A stretch of 64,000 nucleotides of DNA from Sclerurus mexicanus. Its lineage: Eukaryota > Chordata > Aves > Passeriformes > Furnariidae. The notes below the pieces were generated by a model. It did not search any database. It was not told the origin of the DNA and worked only from the letters and a program-made list of their open reading frames with translations. The stretch is taken from the NCBI GenBank assembly GCA_013396755.1, contig VWZF01003023.1, positions 93,926 to 157,925 on the forward strand. Direction: 5' to 3'. Below are positions 27,001-38,777 of this stretch, piece by piece. Each line of letters begins with the position of its first letter. The stretch's first letter is position 1. The position numbers and the translations under genes are program-made.

Positions 27001-28381
27001 ATTTTTTAGAAAACCATGACACCATAGATCCAGTTCCCCAGGCAGTGTATCAGATATGGTACAGGAATGGAGCACATTTAAGTTTACAGGAAGGCTTCAG
27101 CAAGACTGTGCTGGGCAGAGCTCTGTAAGATTTATCACCCAGCTGTGGCTGGATGCTCATGAGAACTTTTGCATGTATGAGCACATTCACATGGATGAAA
27201 AAAGGAAAAAAAACAGCTAATAAACAGTTCTAATCTAATACTCTGTCCGAAATTATGCAGGAATAGCAAATGGGTGTTTTGCATGCCGTTATCCTAAATA
27301 TGCCTGTTCAACTTACACTTTCTTGTCTGACATTCTCAGCTGAGCATGTGCCCTACTCAGAATAAATGTGTTACAACATTAGAAGCAATTTAGTCATTAG
27401 AAATCACGGAATGGAGCTCTATCCACTTCACATGCACAATGCTTTAATAATGTAACAAATCAGGGTACATGTATTTAACGCTGTATCTTTAACACAAACA
27501 ATAAAAGTAGTCTTAACTTTTTGGTTCTGAAGGTAGTCTCATGGAAGCTACTATTTCATCAGTATAGACAAAGTCACAGAAAGATGATGCTGTGGTCAAG
27601 TTTTATTTATAACACAGATTTTTCCTGCACATCTGGACCACAACTCATTTGCCAAGGATCATAAAATCCTCATGTGCCCTTAAAACTCACGAAAGAAATC
27701 AGTTGATCCAGTACACTGCACTGGGGCAGGGATTACTTTTTCTGTTGAATGGAACTACTGTAAAATGCAGACACAGTGGGAGAAAGGATCAAGTCAGGAC
27801 ACATTTATTTTTGTTCTACTGACCATTCTGTTATGGCAATGAATACAGGCTGTATCATATTTGGTAAAAGTTAAAGAAAAAGCCTTAACTAGCAAGAGAG
27901 AAGACACTCTTATAGATTCTCTTCCTGAAAATACAGAGGACAAGCATTTGAACACTACACACAGAAGTAAATAAACAGAAAGTCATGTTTTCTCTATCTA
28001 ACCTGTTTGTTAATAAACAAAATGAACTTTATGGAAGAATCATCTAAGAACTGATAATCTGAGTTTTAATTATTTCTTATTTCAGCTTAGTGTCTCCATT
28101 AACATCAAAGTAACATCCCTTGTCTTTCCAGTGCTTCTGCAAATATGGATACCTAGAAATCTAAAGTATGCAACTCTAAAAAAATACAGAACTGTACCAG
28201 GAAAAAGAGGATGGTTATATCTTTAAACTGTAGAATAGTTATGGCAGGCAACTATGCCATAGCCTTTTGGTCTAGTACCATATTCTAATCCTAACTGTAG
28301 AACGGCTAATGAATTATAGCTTGCAACTTTGTTGTAAGTGTTTAATTTGCATTCAGTAACATGCAAATATGGAGGTGAATT

Positions 28382-28411
28382 AAAAGAAAAAAAAAGAAAA
28401 AGAAAAAAAAA
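28382..28411. repeat. A-rich tract with single G interruptions
   Basis: Runs of A separated by single G residues over about 30 bp. No adjoining transposon was recognised. Confidence 0.85.
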
Positions 28412-29350
28412 TGAGAGGTGTCAGAAATTTTCACTGAAAATTTTATCAGTTTCTTTACAGTTTGCCATGGAAGCTGTTTTCATCCCACTTCTTAAAAAAT
28501 AAATCATCAAACTGACCTCTCTGACTTGCACAGATTTTGGCTGGAGGGTCAGGAGGGGCACCTGCTTACAGAGCCACCTGGCTGCAGATGCTCTGTAGCT
28601 CTAGGAGAAGCAGTGACATGTTTGCATAAAATTAGTTATTATGGAAAACTGTTACTGCTCTCTGTTCTGAAGACCAGAACAGGACAAAGACAACCAGGTT
28701 GAGTTGCACTTCTTTACATAATCAGATCATATCAAGTATAAGCAGATCACTCTGACACAACACAAAAGTTCCACTGGAGTTTATGGGAATTTTTGTTAAA
28801 GGAGTAAAAGACCAGTCCTGCTGGCTGGTTGAGAATACGTGTTCTTTTCAAATCCTTTTTATAACCTCTACTCAAGAATTTCTAACTGTATTTCTTATGA
28901 AACTTGTTCATATTGGCCAGAGATCCAAAGCGTACAGTCTCTAAATGCTTTCTCTGTATGTCCAAAAAGTCCTACACTTAAAATATGAATATACTAAAAG
29001 ACTTGTTATGGGAAAAAAACCTTAGTTCATATGAGAAAATTGAACTTCATAAAATTATTTCATAACTTAGATACTCAAGCAAAGAAAAGCCAGGTAGCTA
29101 ACACCAACGTTGATCTGGCCTCCTTACACATCAAAAACTGTCGATGAAATTCACCTTCATTCTGCAACATGCCTCAATGTCATCCACTGTATTTACAAGA
29201 AGATTGACTGACACATTTTTTTCACATTAAGTACTTGGGTTACTGCAATCAAGAAAATTGTACAGTTGTGAATAATTGAATATAAAAATACTGTTTATAT
29301 AAAATTATACATACACGCACACACACAAAGGCACAGAAAGTTATCATAAA

Positions 29351-29356
29351 ACTTAC
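29351..29356 (-). other. GHR: 5' splice donor of GHR intron 2
   Basis: Read on the minus strand, the exon ends GCGATG and the intron starts GTAAGT, a full consensus donor. The split codon is G plus two bases from the next exon. The next residue in chicken GHR is Asp (recalled), which fits G followed by AT or AC. Mammalian GHR exon 2 also ends in phase 1. Confidence 0.93.
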
Positions 29357-29436
29357 CATCGCTTGCAGAAAGTGAGTCATTTGCACAGACCAGTGCCAAA
29401 GTAAACAGCAGATGCCAAAGATCCATACTTCTAATT
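29357..29436 (-). CDS. GHR: Growth hormone receptor, first coding exon (exon 2), partial gene
   Basis: On the minus strand this exon has 10 nt of 5' UTR (29,427-29,436), an ATG at 29,426-29,424 and 23 codons, then a single G at 29,357, giving a phase-1 junction. The peptide begins MDLWHLLFTLALVCA and ends NDSLSASD. This is a typical signal peptide: a short polar start, a leucine-rich core and small residues near a likely cleavage site around residues 15-18. It matches the recalled start of chicken GHR except W for R at position 4, and human GHR also begins MDLW. A at -3 and G at +4 give a strong Kozak context. The exon is flanked by a GTAAGT donor and a T-rich tract ending in TTACAG. GHR is a single-pass class I cytokine receptor that binds growth hormone and signals through JAK2-STAT5. 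Only the secretion signal lies here. The signal peptide match, splice sites and phase together make the call firm. Confidence 0.95.
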
Positions 29437-29475
29437 CTGTAATAACAAAAAAAATAGTAAAAGAGTTTCTTTATA
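29437..29475 (-). other. GHR: 3' splice acceptor, polypyrimidine tract and likely branch site of GHR exon 2
   Basis: On the minus strand a run of eight T residues is followed by GTTATTACAG directly before the exon. A TTACTAT sequence at about 29,454-29,460, some 20 nt upstream of the AG, is a reasonable branch point. The only AG between this site and the exon is the acceptor itself, so the exon start is well defined. Confidence 0.88.
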
Positions 29476-30354
29476 AACAAATATGATATTATATTTAAAC
29501 TATTATCTAGTTTTATTGAATTTCTGATTGGATTTAAACCAGAAGTATATTTAGTTTATGGTTTATTGCCTCATAAAGTAATACATCATCCTTCAGTCTA
29601 GGACAGAGAGTAAATACTGTATTTACAAGAAAACCAGCTTATACATTTCTAGTTCATTTAATATAGAGGGAGGAAAAAACCACATATTGTCAATCTAGAC
29701 TGTTTCCAGGGAGTAGTCACAATGGCTAGCATAGGTTGAATGTGAAAGTAGGAAAAGAACAGTACCTTTTCAGGGAACAAAGATGTGAGGATCCCCTTAC
29801 CAGTTCATGCTCTTTAGAGGCTCAATTCATCTTCCCCTAACATGTATAACCCTTCTCATGTCTTCAGCTACATGCAGTGAAGCTGACAGAAGTGATGCAG
29901 TGCCACAGGTGAGCTCCCACACCAGAAATGGCTGTTAGCAGAGAAGGACCCACTTCATACCTACAGCCACTGCCAGGAGCAGTAGTTGTGGGACTGCAAG
30001 AATGAGAGTCACCTGGGCTAATTTTCTGATCTGCTCCTTACTAGCACCCTGCACAACCATGAGCCTCTGCCTCAATGCCCCTGATCTGCCGTGCTGCTGT
30101 TGGAGGGCTGCCCTGGAGACTTTTACCTTTACCTGTGCCATTTCTGAGAAAGAACCTCCCAATGGAGACCTGAGCTCATCCACTAAAGCCCTCATAACCC
30201 CCAAGCACCCAAACCCTTACAATCCTAGCATAAAACAACAAGCCTGTACAATTTGCCCAAAAAGCACACTCCTCCTTTTCCCTAATTCATCTATGCCAAA
30301 CACACATATCCTAGCACCCCATCACACGATCCTGTTTTGCTCCTGCCATTATTA

Positions 30355-30401
30355 CCAGCAACAATGGAGGGCAGCAACAATGTTAGCAACAATGAAGGGC
30401 A
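30355..30401. repeat. Short imperfect tandem repeat with AGCAACAATG units
   Basis: AGCAACAATG occurs three times within about 45 bp, two of the copies followed by GGAGGGC or AAGGGC. It lies in the GC-richer block upstream of GHR exon 2. Confidence 0.8.
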
Positions 30402-31716
30402 GAAGCTGGTCTGTGCTGGACTTGCAGACAGTGCAGCCTTCTGCACAGAATTGTACCTTGCTCCCAAAATCTCATGCCCATAGATAATACAGGAAAAACA
30501 TACATACCATGTATTATGACCTGACCATTTACAGCCACAAAGATTACCACAGACCTTCAAAACCAAAGCTGCAACAGAAAAAGCTAAAACGAGCACTAAT
30601 GCTGAAACAAGGCAAGTACTAGTTTTTTGGTCTGTGGTACAAAACTACTAAGATACACTGACACCCCCACTCAGTGACACAGCAGAGAGAGAGAATACTA
30701 GCCCCACTTTCACATTTGACTGTAAATTCCTATGACAGACCTTGATTCTACAGTGGGCTGTTTTCAATTAGAGATATTCTTTCTTTATCTAAAAAGAGAT
30801 TAAATCACAAATGTCTAAACAACCAAGCCCTCTAATGACTAACAATCTCTAAGTGGGTGTTACCAATTAACAACTCCTGCTATCAAATCTGGTTGTCAAA
30901 AATTAGTCAGTTTCCTAGTAGAGTTAGCAAATTACATTAAAAAGCTGTTTGAATTAGGTTAAAAGCTGTAAAACACAAGGATACAGAGTATGTAAAACAT
31001 AGTAATGCTGAATTTAAAAGGTAATTCCCTCAATTTTCTTACCCTAAGAGAATAATAACACCACTGAAAAAAATCCAAAACCATGACCAGCTCCACATTT
31101 CTCATTCATGCTGCTCAGTACAAAATTTGAAAATCAGAAGGTATTTCTCAAATCCTCATTAACACAACTGCTCAATAATTCTCAAGTTTCAGGCTCAGTA
31201 TGGGAGGCATTTATTAAAACTGCCCTAGACTAGCAGAACCTAAGCCAGACCTGCCAAGGCAAATCAGGAGATGCTTCCCATCGCAATCCCATCAGGACAA
31301 GGATGTCCAGCAGCACCACCCAGGCAAACTTAGGCCAGCCTAAGTAAGCATGGGACAGCTACTTGGAGAGAAAAGCTGAAGGAGCTCTGTGGACTGATCA
31401 GGCCCTAACAGGGCTTTCTCCTGGCCAAGCAGACATGTGTTTCTCTGAAGGTGACTCCCCTGTTCTCAGTGGACAGGGAGGAAAGAAGGGGTACAGAAGT
31501 GCGTTAGCAAGGATTTAGGGCAGTACAGGAGTGAAGCAGCCTGGGGACCAGGACCAGGAGCAGTTATGGGCGCAGCTGCTGGAGTACAAAGGGCTGGGAA
31601 AAAAGTTAATAAAGCAAATCACAGGCCAAAAATCCTCCTGACTCTCAGAGAGAAGCCATACTTGGCACAGCAAGAGGTCCATCTGAGATCAGCTACAATT
31701 TCAGCTAGCTCAATTG

Positions 31717-32055
31717 GTCCTCCTGCTTCACCTTGTCCTCCTTTTTAAAGCATTCTTATTGTCTCTTACTAATAAATCTTCTACAAAAATATGCCTCCGT
31801 ATTTGTCAATTCCTCTCCTCTTAGATGATTTCTACCCTGTCAGTCTACTCTTCATCTCAGCCCTTCCACCTTCTCCCTCAAGTTTTGTTCTCTGTTTCAC
31901 TGAGCATACTTCATTTGCAACCCTCCTGCTCTCTCCCTGTCACAGTACCCAGGCATCCCTCCATATTCCCACCTCCCTGTTCTTCCATGTCCACCAGCTT
32001 CTGCTAATCTTCCTACCACTCTTCTCCAAGCTTTCCCACTTCTTCCTGCCTAGTA
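31717..32055. repeat. Pyrimidine-rich block on the plus strand
   Basis: About 340 bp dominated by C and T on the plus strand, with many CTCCC, TTCC and CCACC groups and no fixed repeat unit. Long open frames across it follow from the lack of purine-rich stop codons and are not evidence of a gene. Confidence 0.6.
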
Positions 32056-34103
32056 ACAGCAAATGAAAACTCTCACAGCAGTTCTCCCATGAGAACAAAT
32101 GTCATCAGAGTCCATCATTCATTTCATTTCCATAACCACACCAAACAGCTCCATGGTGGGACCAGCATCAGCCCCTGCGTGCAGCTGTCACAGCACAGCC
32201 ATCCCCTCCATCCCTGCACCCCTGACCAGCAGCCATCTCAGCTTCCTTCCAGGAAGAGTGGTTTGACAGCTGGAGCACCAGCCCGGGAGCCTGGAAACAC
32301 ATCACAGAGGTCAACATGTTGCACTTCAGTAAGGTCATGCTACTGGAGTTGAAAACAATCCCATTTCAGTATTGCTGTTCCTCTTGCGCTGGCAGACTTG
32401 TTTACATACCTGCATGCAGTGAACTCCATCAGGAAATTGTTCTAGTTAAGATTGGTTCATAAACATTTATTGCAACGAACCTGTTTGCTGACCGGGTTTA
32501 ACAGGACTCCACAAAGACACAGCCCAGGAGCAGAGCTGGGGCAGCACAGACATGGGAGTGAGCAGTGAGTGTGGAGGAGAGGACACAGCAACCCTTCCCT
32601 TTCCTGCTCAGCAACAAGACCTTGACTAAAACAACTAGCTCTCTGAAACAGGGCACAGGATTAACTTGCATTCCTAAACCTTAAAGACTATCAAAACTGC
32701 TGCTTCATCCCTTGCCTTTTTGCCAGTAAAACACAATATAGAAACAAATGATGCTTCTTCAGTGGATTCTTACAAATGTCACCATTGTAGCGAGACAACA
32801 CAGTGTGTCTCTGCTCTGCCTAGAACCATATGGGATCCATCACTGCATTATCCATCTCGACAAGTTGTGTCTATGAAAAATATTCAACTGGTGTATTTTG
32901 AACACACTCAATATGGATGGGACTGAGCTCAAAAAGAGTAACTGCCCTCATCTGAAAACACCAATGCATCATGCTTCACCCTTTGTGCAACAGCCTCTGT
33001 AAAGGGCAAGTTGTGCTACATCCTTGAAGCTCAAACCCAGAGCCCCCAGAATTGGGCTCATACTCAAGGCCTTGCTCAGGCAAACAGAGTTTGCGTGGGG
33101 TGTGACGCACCAGGGACTGCATGACCTCTGCATCCAGCACAAATACCAACAGCTCTCCTGAGCTGCAGTTATGACTACAACTTCTAGTGTGATCTAAGGT
33201 CTAGTCTTGTGAGAGAAAATTTGGTGCAAAGTAGGAGTTGCCACATAATGATACCAATTTTTGGTGGTACAGAATAAATGCCACCTGCATCACCATCAGA
33301 CAACCACTGCCTTCCAGAAAGTTCTCCCACAAATATGTCCCATAACTACTCACTGCCCTTCCTCTAAGACACTCCTGCAAACTTGTTGTCAACAAGAACA
33401 GTATTGTCCAGAGGCCATAGTGTTAACTCAGCAAGAGACAGCTTCTCTGTAGGCATTGGGACAAAACTGACCTTTGACAACCTAGTACTATCTGCCCCCC
33501 AACACCTATCCCATATGCATATGAAAGACAAATGCCACTAATAAAATCCCTCTTATTTAACAGAAAAAAGAAATCAGTGTTTTTAAGATACGCTGTTCTA
33601 AAGAATAATAGTCTACATCTTACCCAACTCCAGCAGCTTGTAAGAATGAAGAGAGCTAAAATCAGGGGAAAAAAAATAAAAAAATTACAGCAGCTGACTG
33701 TCTTCAAGCCAGCTGAAACTTGACCACAGAAACATTTGGCTAGAGGTCAGCTCAGGCTAATTGCTTCAGTACAGAAAGGGAGCCAGGAGTTATAAAAAGG
33801 ATAAAAAAAAATCTTGGCCCTTTTCTATAGCAATGTTGGAGTAAGGTCAATCACAAGTGAATTTAAACACATCTCTCCAGTGGGACATGAACATAGTCAG
33901 CATAAACAGGCAAAACTGGGCTAAGAAACTCCCTGAGAAAAGAAACAGTTTAGTCACAGCATACCAAGTGGTTTGCATCTACTCTGGTCAGGTAAAAATG
34001 TCAATGCTTGGAGTAAACCGTAAGCAGTTTTGCTTATAAACTAAACTTGTTTGAAGTGAGATCTTGACCTTCAGATAGCTCCTGAACCTGAAAGAACCAG
34101 AAA

Positions 34104-34121
34104 GAAGGAGAAGGAGAAGGA
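34104..34121. repeat. Short GAAGGA microsatellite
   Basis: Three tandem copies of GAAGGA. Confidence 0.85.
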
Positions 34122-36122
34122 CATTGACCTGCACCTATGAAGGCACTTCTGCTTTTGCCATTGCCATTAACACTGCACTCCAAATATGAAAAAGTTTTTT
34201 CCCTGGTAACATCCTCCAGTTTAGCATTGCTTGCCATTACAGCATTTGTGCAGCTAGTACAGAAACAAATGTGGCCTCTTTGCTGCAAACCAAACCACAA
34301 AACTACTGAGTGAAGGATTAATCTGTAGAGCATTTCTATACATTGCTGTTTCATCATTCCATGAGATCACAAACAGGCAAGGGCACAAGAATGTGCAAAG
34401 CAGATGAATATATGCCAGCAGATTCACCACCATAAATAAGATTGAGTGCTGAGAAGGGAATGGTAACTCCAGGCTCTGCAGGTCTGTCCTCAATCTTCTT
34501 TATTGCGAGTACAAAATATGTACGCACACACTCATATACAACTTTTCTCAGTGAAAGGCCTTTATTTTTCACAGTGTGAACATTTCTTACCATTTATCTC
34601 AGGGCAGGACCAGTGACAACAAGAGGTAATCTTTTTGTTCTTGCCTAAAAACATTCAGACCAGTTTAGCTGATCATGCATAGCTGAAATGTCTTTGCCTG
34701 CTTACCCTCATTCCCCTGAGTGCCAACAGGATGGAGTAATTTTGCAATCGAAATTAGTTTCAGCCCTTCCAATCAACACAACCTAAAACTGCAATGGACC
34801 TAAAGCCTTCTTCCCTTGCATGCTGATATTCCAGCTTGATTAAGTCATCAGCAGCCCTTGGACAAATGCCTGTTTTTATAGAACCCTTGTCATGGCTATA
34901 TACTCAGCTGTATTAAGTAATAGAAATAACAAATTATCTCAGTTGATATGAATAACACATCATTCACCTACTGTTATTCTGGATTTGAAAAGAACAAGGA
35001 ATGATACCACAGAAGTAGAAATTATGTAGTTCAAATTAAAATACCTGAAAAAAACTCATAAAGGGAACATTTCAATTAAAAAAAAATGTCCAAAACTGAA
35101 CAACAAAAGACAGCATCACTAGAAAAGAATGAAGGACTCTAGCATAAAGCGCCATTTATGCATGTTTTGATGCAAATTTGAGGACTACTAAAAGGTACAT
35201 TATAACTACAAACTAATACTATGGAACACAGGCAACTTTATATTATTAATTAGATCTTTCTGTAAGCTAAATAATTTATAATAGTTTCAAGTGTCAAAGT
35301 GTTAAAATTGCAAAGAGAATCTATTACATTAATTGCCTGCTTTGGATTTAGAAAAATTATTTTTTTCCATACACAAACTTTTAAGTTTTGAATAGAGACT
35401 ATATGAAATCTTAAGTACCAAATTTCTTTCTATCTCTACAGTAATATGCACCTTCAATGCTTTTACTACAGCTGGTTTCCTTTTCCCACAGAGAGATGTG
35501 TCAGCTAATCACTCTGATTTAAACTGGTAACAGGCCAAATGGTTATCAATTCTTGGATGTGGTTAAGAAGCTCTTCAGTGAATCCAGACTTTGGACATTG
35601 CTCTGGCCTTGTACTGAAAGCTGTTTAAAATCATACTCCAAAAACTGGGCCTATGTAGTCTAAGTATGGATATGGCATATCAATTCTTTATTTACAATAA
35701 AATCTGTTACACTTTGACAGCAGTAACCTAATGGAGTAGGTGCACAGAGGGAGGAGACCTTACCTGTAGGACCAGTAGATTCCTCTACCAGAAGACAATT
35801 GCTAGTTATTGCAGTTATAGTTCTAAGTTTCTGTCTCATACACAGGTAAAAATTTTGAACTTGTAAAAGACTTAATGGCTTTGTTTGCCTTTCAGCCCCC
35901 CAAACAGATCAAAGCAGCAAAGCAGATGCATCACAGCTAAAATAAATTGCAACATTTGGCGGCACATCATGCAGATGTTAATTGCTGAGCAGACACTCAG
36001 CTTTACATATATCATAAAAGAGAGGATTCAGGCCTATTTAAGAGAATGGTAATTTTTTTCAGGATATAAACACTTTCTCAATTACAGTGGTAATTCTTCT
36101 AAGGCTTTTCCTTCTCCTATTG

Positions 36123-36140
36123 TTATTATTATTATTATTA
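36123..36140. repeat. TTA trinucleotide microsatellite
   Basis: Six perfect TTA units, with an interrupted ATTG just before them. Confidence 0.92.
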
Positions 36141-38744
36141 GGTAACAGTCATCCAAAAGGCAAAATTCTGCTTTCTGCTTTGCTATTTGTACAATCAGTT
36201 GTAAAGAAAAGTGAGAAACTTTCTCTATATGAGCAAAAGTATATTCCAGTTTGTTTGAAGAAATATGATGCATCAATTTAACATCAAATATCATGTCAAG
36301 AAAACAAAGAGAAATATCCGAGTCTGTCTCTAGAACCAATGGCCTAGTAATCTGTACTAAAAAAAAATTTGTGGTTTTACTCGAATTTCACTGAGATAAT
36401 TATTCACACTTCATATAAAGAGATTAAATGATATTTTCAGTGCTGCAAAAAAGTTTCATGACACTATTAAAAAAACGCCACAAACCAAAAGCTCTTCAGT
36501 GCCTTACTAGCATTGAAGTTCAAATTCCATCAGGACTTCAGCAATGTAAACCCAATGCATCAAAGCAGTGAAAGACATCTGATTTTGAACAGATTAATAT
36601 TTAACATGAGAACACGGCTAAGTAATTCTCCTAGAACTACCAGAGAGCTTAGAACCTCACAGCAATTATGAAGAATTTATGAAACACAGGAATCGTGGTG
36701 GAAAACAACTCATGCGACATCACTGGTCATTTAGGCCGGAACATGAGGGAAAACAAACAGGATTACTCTCATGCTTAAAAATAAATAACCATCCTACATG
36801 TGCTGCTAGATCATCAATACACAGCAGGCCAGTTCCACTGCTTCAGTTGCCATATTCTTTGCAAGCTTTCTCCTGTGTGCTACTATCTGCCTATCACTCA
36901 AATTAGAAAACTACCACCTCAGGCAAATAAAGCCAGTTAGGCTTCAGCACACATTATAAACAAATCTACATCTCATCTCTTGGAGCTTTTCTGTAACACG
37001 AAAACCCTGCTCTGATTGCTGAAATTGCTCTTTGAGGTCTGGAAGGCAGGTTTGGGTTCAAGGTGATTAGAAGAAACTGAGGATGCTTTGTTCAAATATG
37101 CTCATCTAGAACCAAACAAAATTCTGGTTCACCTGAGATCAACAGGAGTTTCATCATTTTCAAATAGAGTTGTCTAATAACCATGCAGGGTTTTAATTTT
37201 AAATAGCATTTATATATAAAAAACACTTCTTCCAGTAAAAAACACCTTCAAGCAGCTGCAAAATTTAAGTTCAAGACCTTGGTATTTACCCTAGACTAAT
37301 GGAATTACTTAACAGTTCATTACCATGGAACAAATTAATTACATGGTTTAATCGCATGCTAAATTATTTGTGTGCTACTAATCAGATTAAAGACTACATA
37401 ACAGAGCCTGTATGGCATTTAGGAAGTCATTAACTTGAATAGCACAGTAAGTGAAAGCCAGTAAATGACAGACAAAGCATTTCTGAGTGCATTTCTGGAT
37501 GGCCACTCAGGACTCCAAGCATTCACACATTTTCTATCAATTAGTCCACCTGATAAGATTAATCATCTTGACAGGTCTAAAAGTAATCAGTGCATTTTAA
37601 ATTAGTGCAGTTTTGTAGGTCCTGCAGTTTAAGATATGATGTATATTGATTTAATCTTCATCTGTAATATGTGGCTTGAAGCTAACTTTGTCTCAGTTAA
37701 ATGGATGCAGAGTTAGCACATGAGCACATCTATTCCATGCAACTGTTTCTCAAAGTAACTGCAAGAAAAAAGTATCTGTTTAAGAAGTTCTGTGTTAATG
37801 AGAAGCGTTATGATTGGCTTTCCATTTGCTTTCTCTGTAAGATCATACCAGCATTGTTCCCTGACCCTATTCACTGCTGATTTGATGCTTTAAGTCTGCA
37901 CAAATCTGTATATATTATATAAACAGTGAGCAAGTATCAAAAACCAGCTTACTGCATTCAGCAACTGCATAAACTACTTCGTATAGGCTTAAAGATTTTG
38001 AGCTAGATCCTTAATTGTGAAAACCAGCACAAAGTTGAAAGAAATACTGAATGAAACCAGCAAGGGGATAAGATTTTATATTTTATTTTTAAATGCAGCA
38101 CTGCTAGCACTTACCTTTTCATGAGGTAAGTAATAACTTGTGAAGAAAAGCTGATCTTTGTTCAAACCATTCACAAAAATCTTAAAAAGCCTTTTAATTT
38201 CTGCCTCCACTTGCACTGGTAAGATCAGGAATATAAAATACCCAACTTTAAATTTTAAAGTATGTTTTGACGAAGAATCTCACATACAGAATTAGGCTCT
38301 AGCCACACAACAAAGTGCCTTAAAAACGTATGAGCATTTTTAGATACCATCCAAACAAGATCTCTAAAACCTTTATACTGGAACAATCACTTCTGATACA
38401 CATTTTTATGACACAGCTGTTGATGACACATTTTAAGCCAAGAGCTGTAGGAGGAATGCTGTTATTTTTTTAACTGGTGATTTTTCCAAGATTACAGTGT
38501 CCAGTATTTCCAAATATATGGAGACTAATCAGTTATTTTGCTGACTGAATTTGTTGAAAGCCAACATAATGTATAAACTGAGTTACACTGCTTTATTTTT
38601 CATGGACTTCAAGTAACTCTTCTTCCAGATCACATTTTGGAACATACCATGGCATTATTCCAGCCATTTCAATTATCACAGGTTCTGAGAGAGTTCTTCA
38701 CAAGGAAGGAGCGAAAATGGGGTTTGGTTTGTGTGCACATGCTT

Positions 38745-38777
38745 GCACACACTGAACACACAGATGCACACACACAT
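38745..38777. repeat. Imperfect CA-rich microsatellite
   Basis: CACACAC groups interrupted by TGAA and GATG. Confidence 0.8.

Larger units (their letters stand above)
1..29356 (-). other. GHR: GHR intron 2, 5' part (runs off the left edge)
   Basis: Everything to the left of the exon lies downstream in the gene. I looked on the minus strand for the next coding exon, which should encode the start of the extracellular domain (a KCRSPE-type motif, then a cysteine-tryptophan motif), and did not find it. The intron is therefore at least 29.3 kb here. Birds are reported to lack a counterpart of mammalian exon 3, so the next exon should correspond to mammalian exon 4. The contents are transposon fragments and unremarkable AT-rich sequence. 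This assignment follows from the exon call and is not shown independently. Confidence 0.85.
21011..29356. other. Intronic stretch next to GHR exon 2, no recognised gene or repeat family
   Basis: About 8.3 kb without a recognised transposon, apart from the A-rich tract at 28,382-28,411 and a short CA-rich run at about 29,309-29,328. The open frames here are short, scattered over both strands and lack motifs. The minus strand was scanned for the next GHR exon without success. Confidence 0.55.

Noticed and set aside
28351..28375. A CAGTAACATG string checked as the reverse complement of the next GHR exon (cysteine-tyrosine-tryptophan region)
   Set aside because: The flanking bases do not encode the receptor motif in any minus-strand frame and no splice sites bracket it.
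30002..30487. 161-codon open frame on the plus strand, the longest in the window
   Set aside because: No domain, signal or family resemblance, no exon boundaries, and two other long frames lie opposite it. A GC-richer block with few stop codons explains all three.
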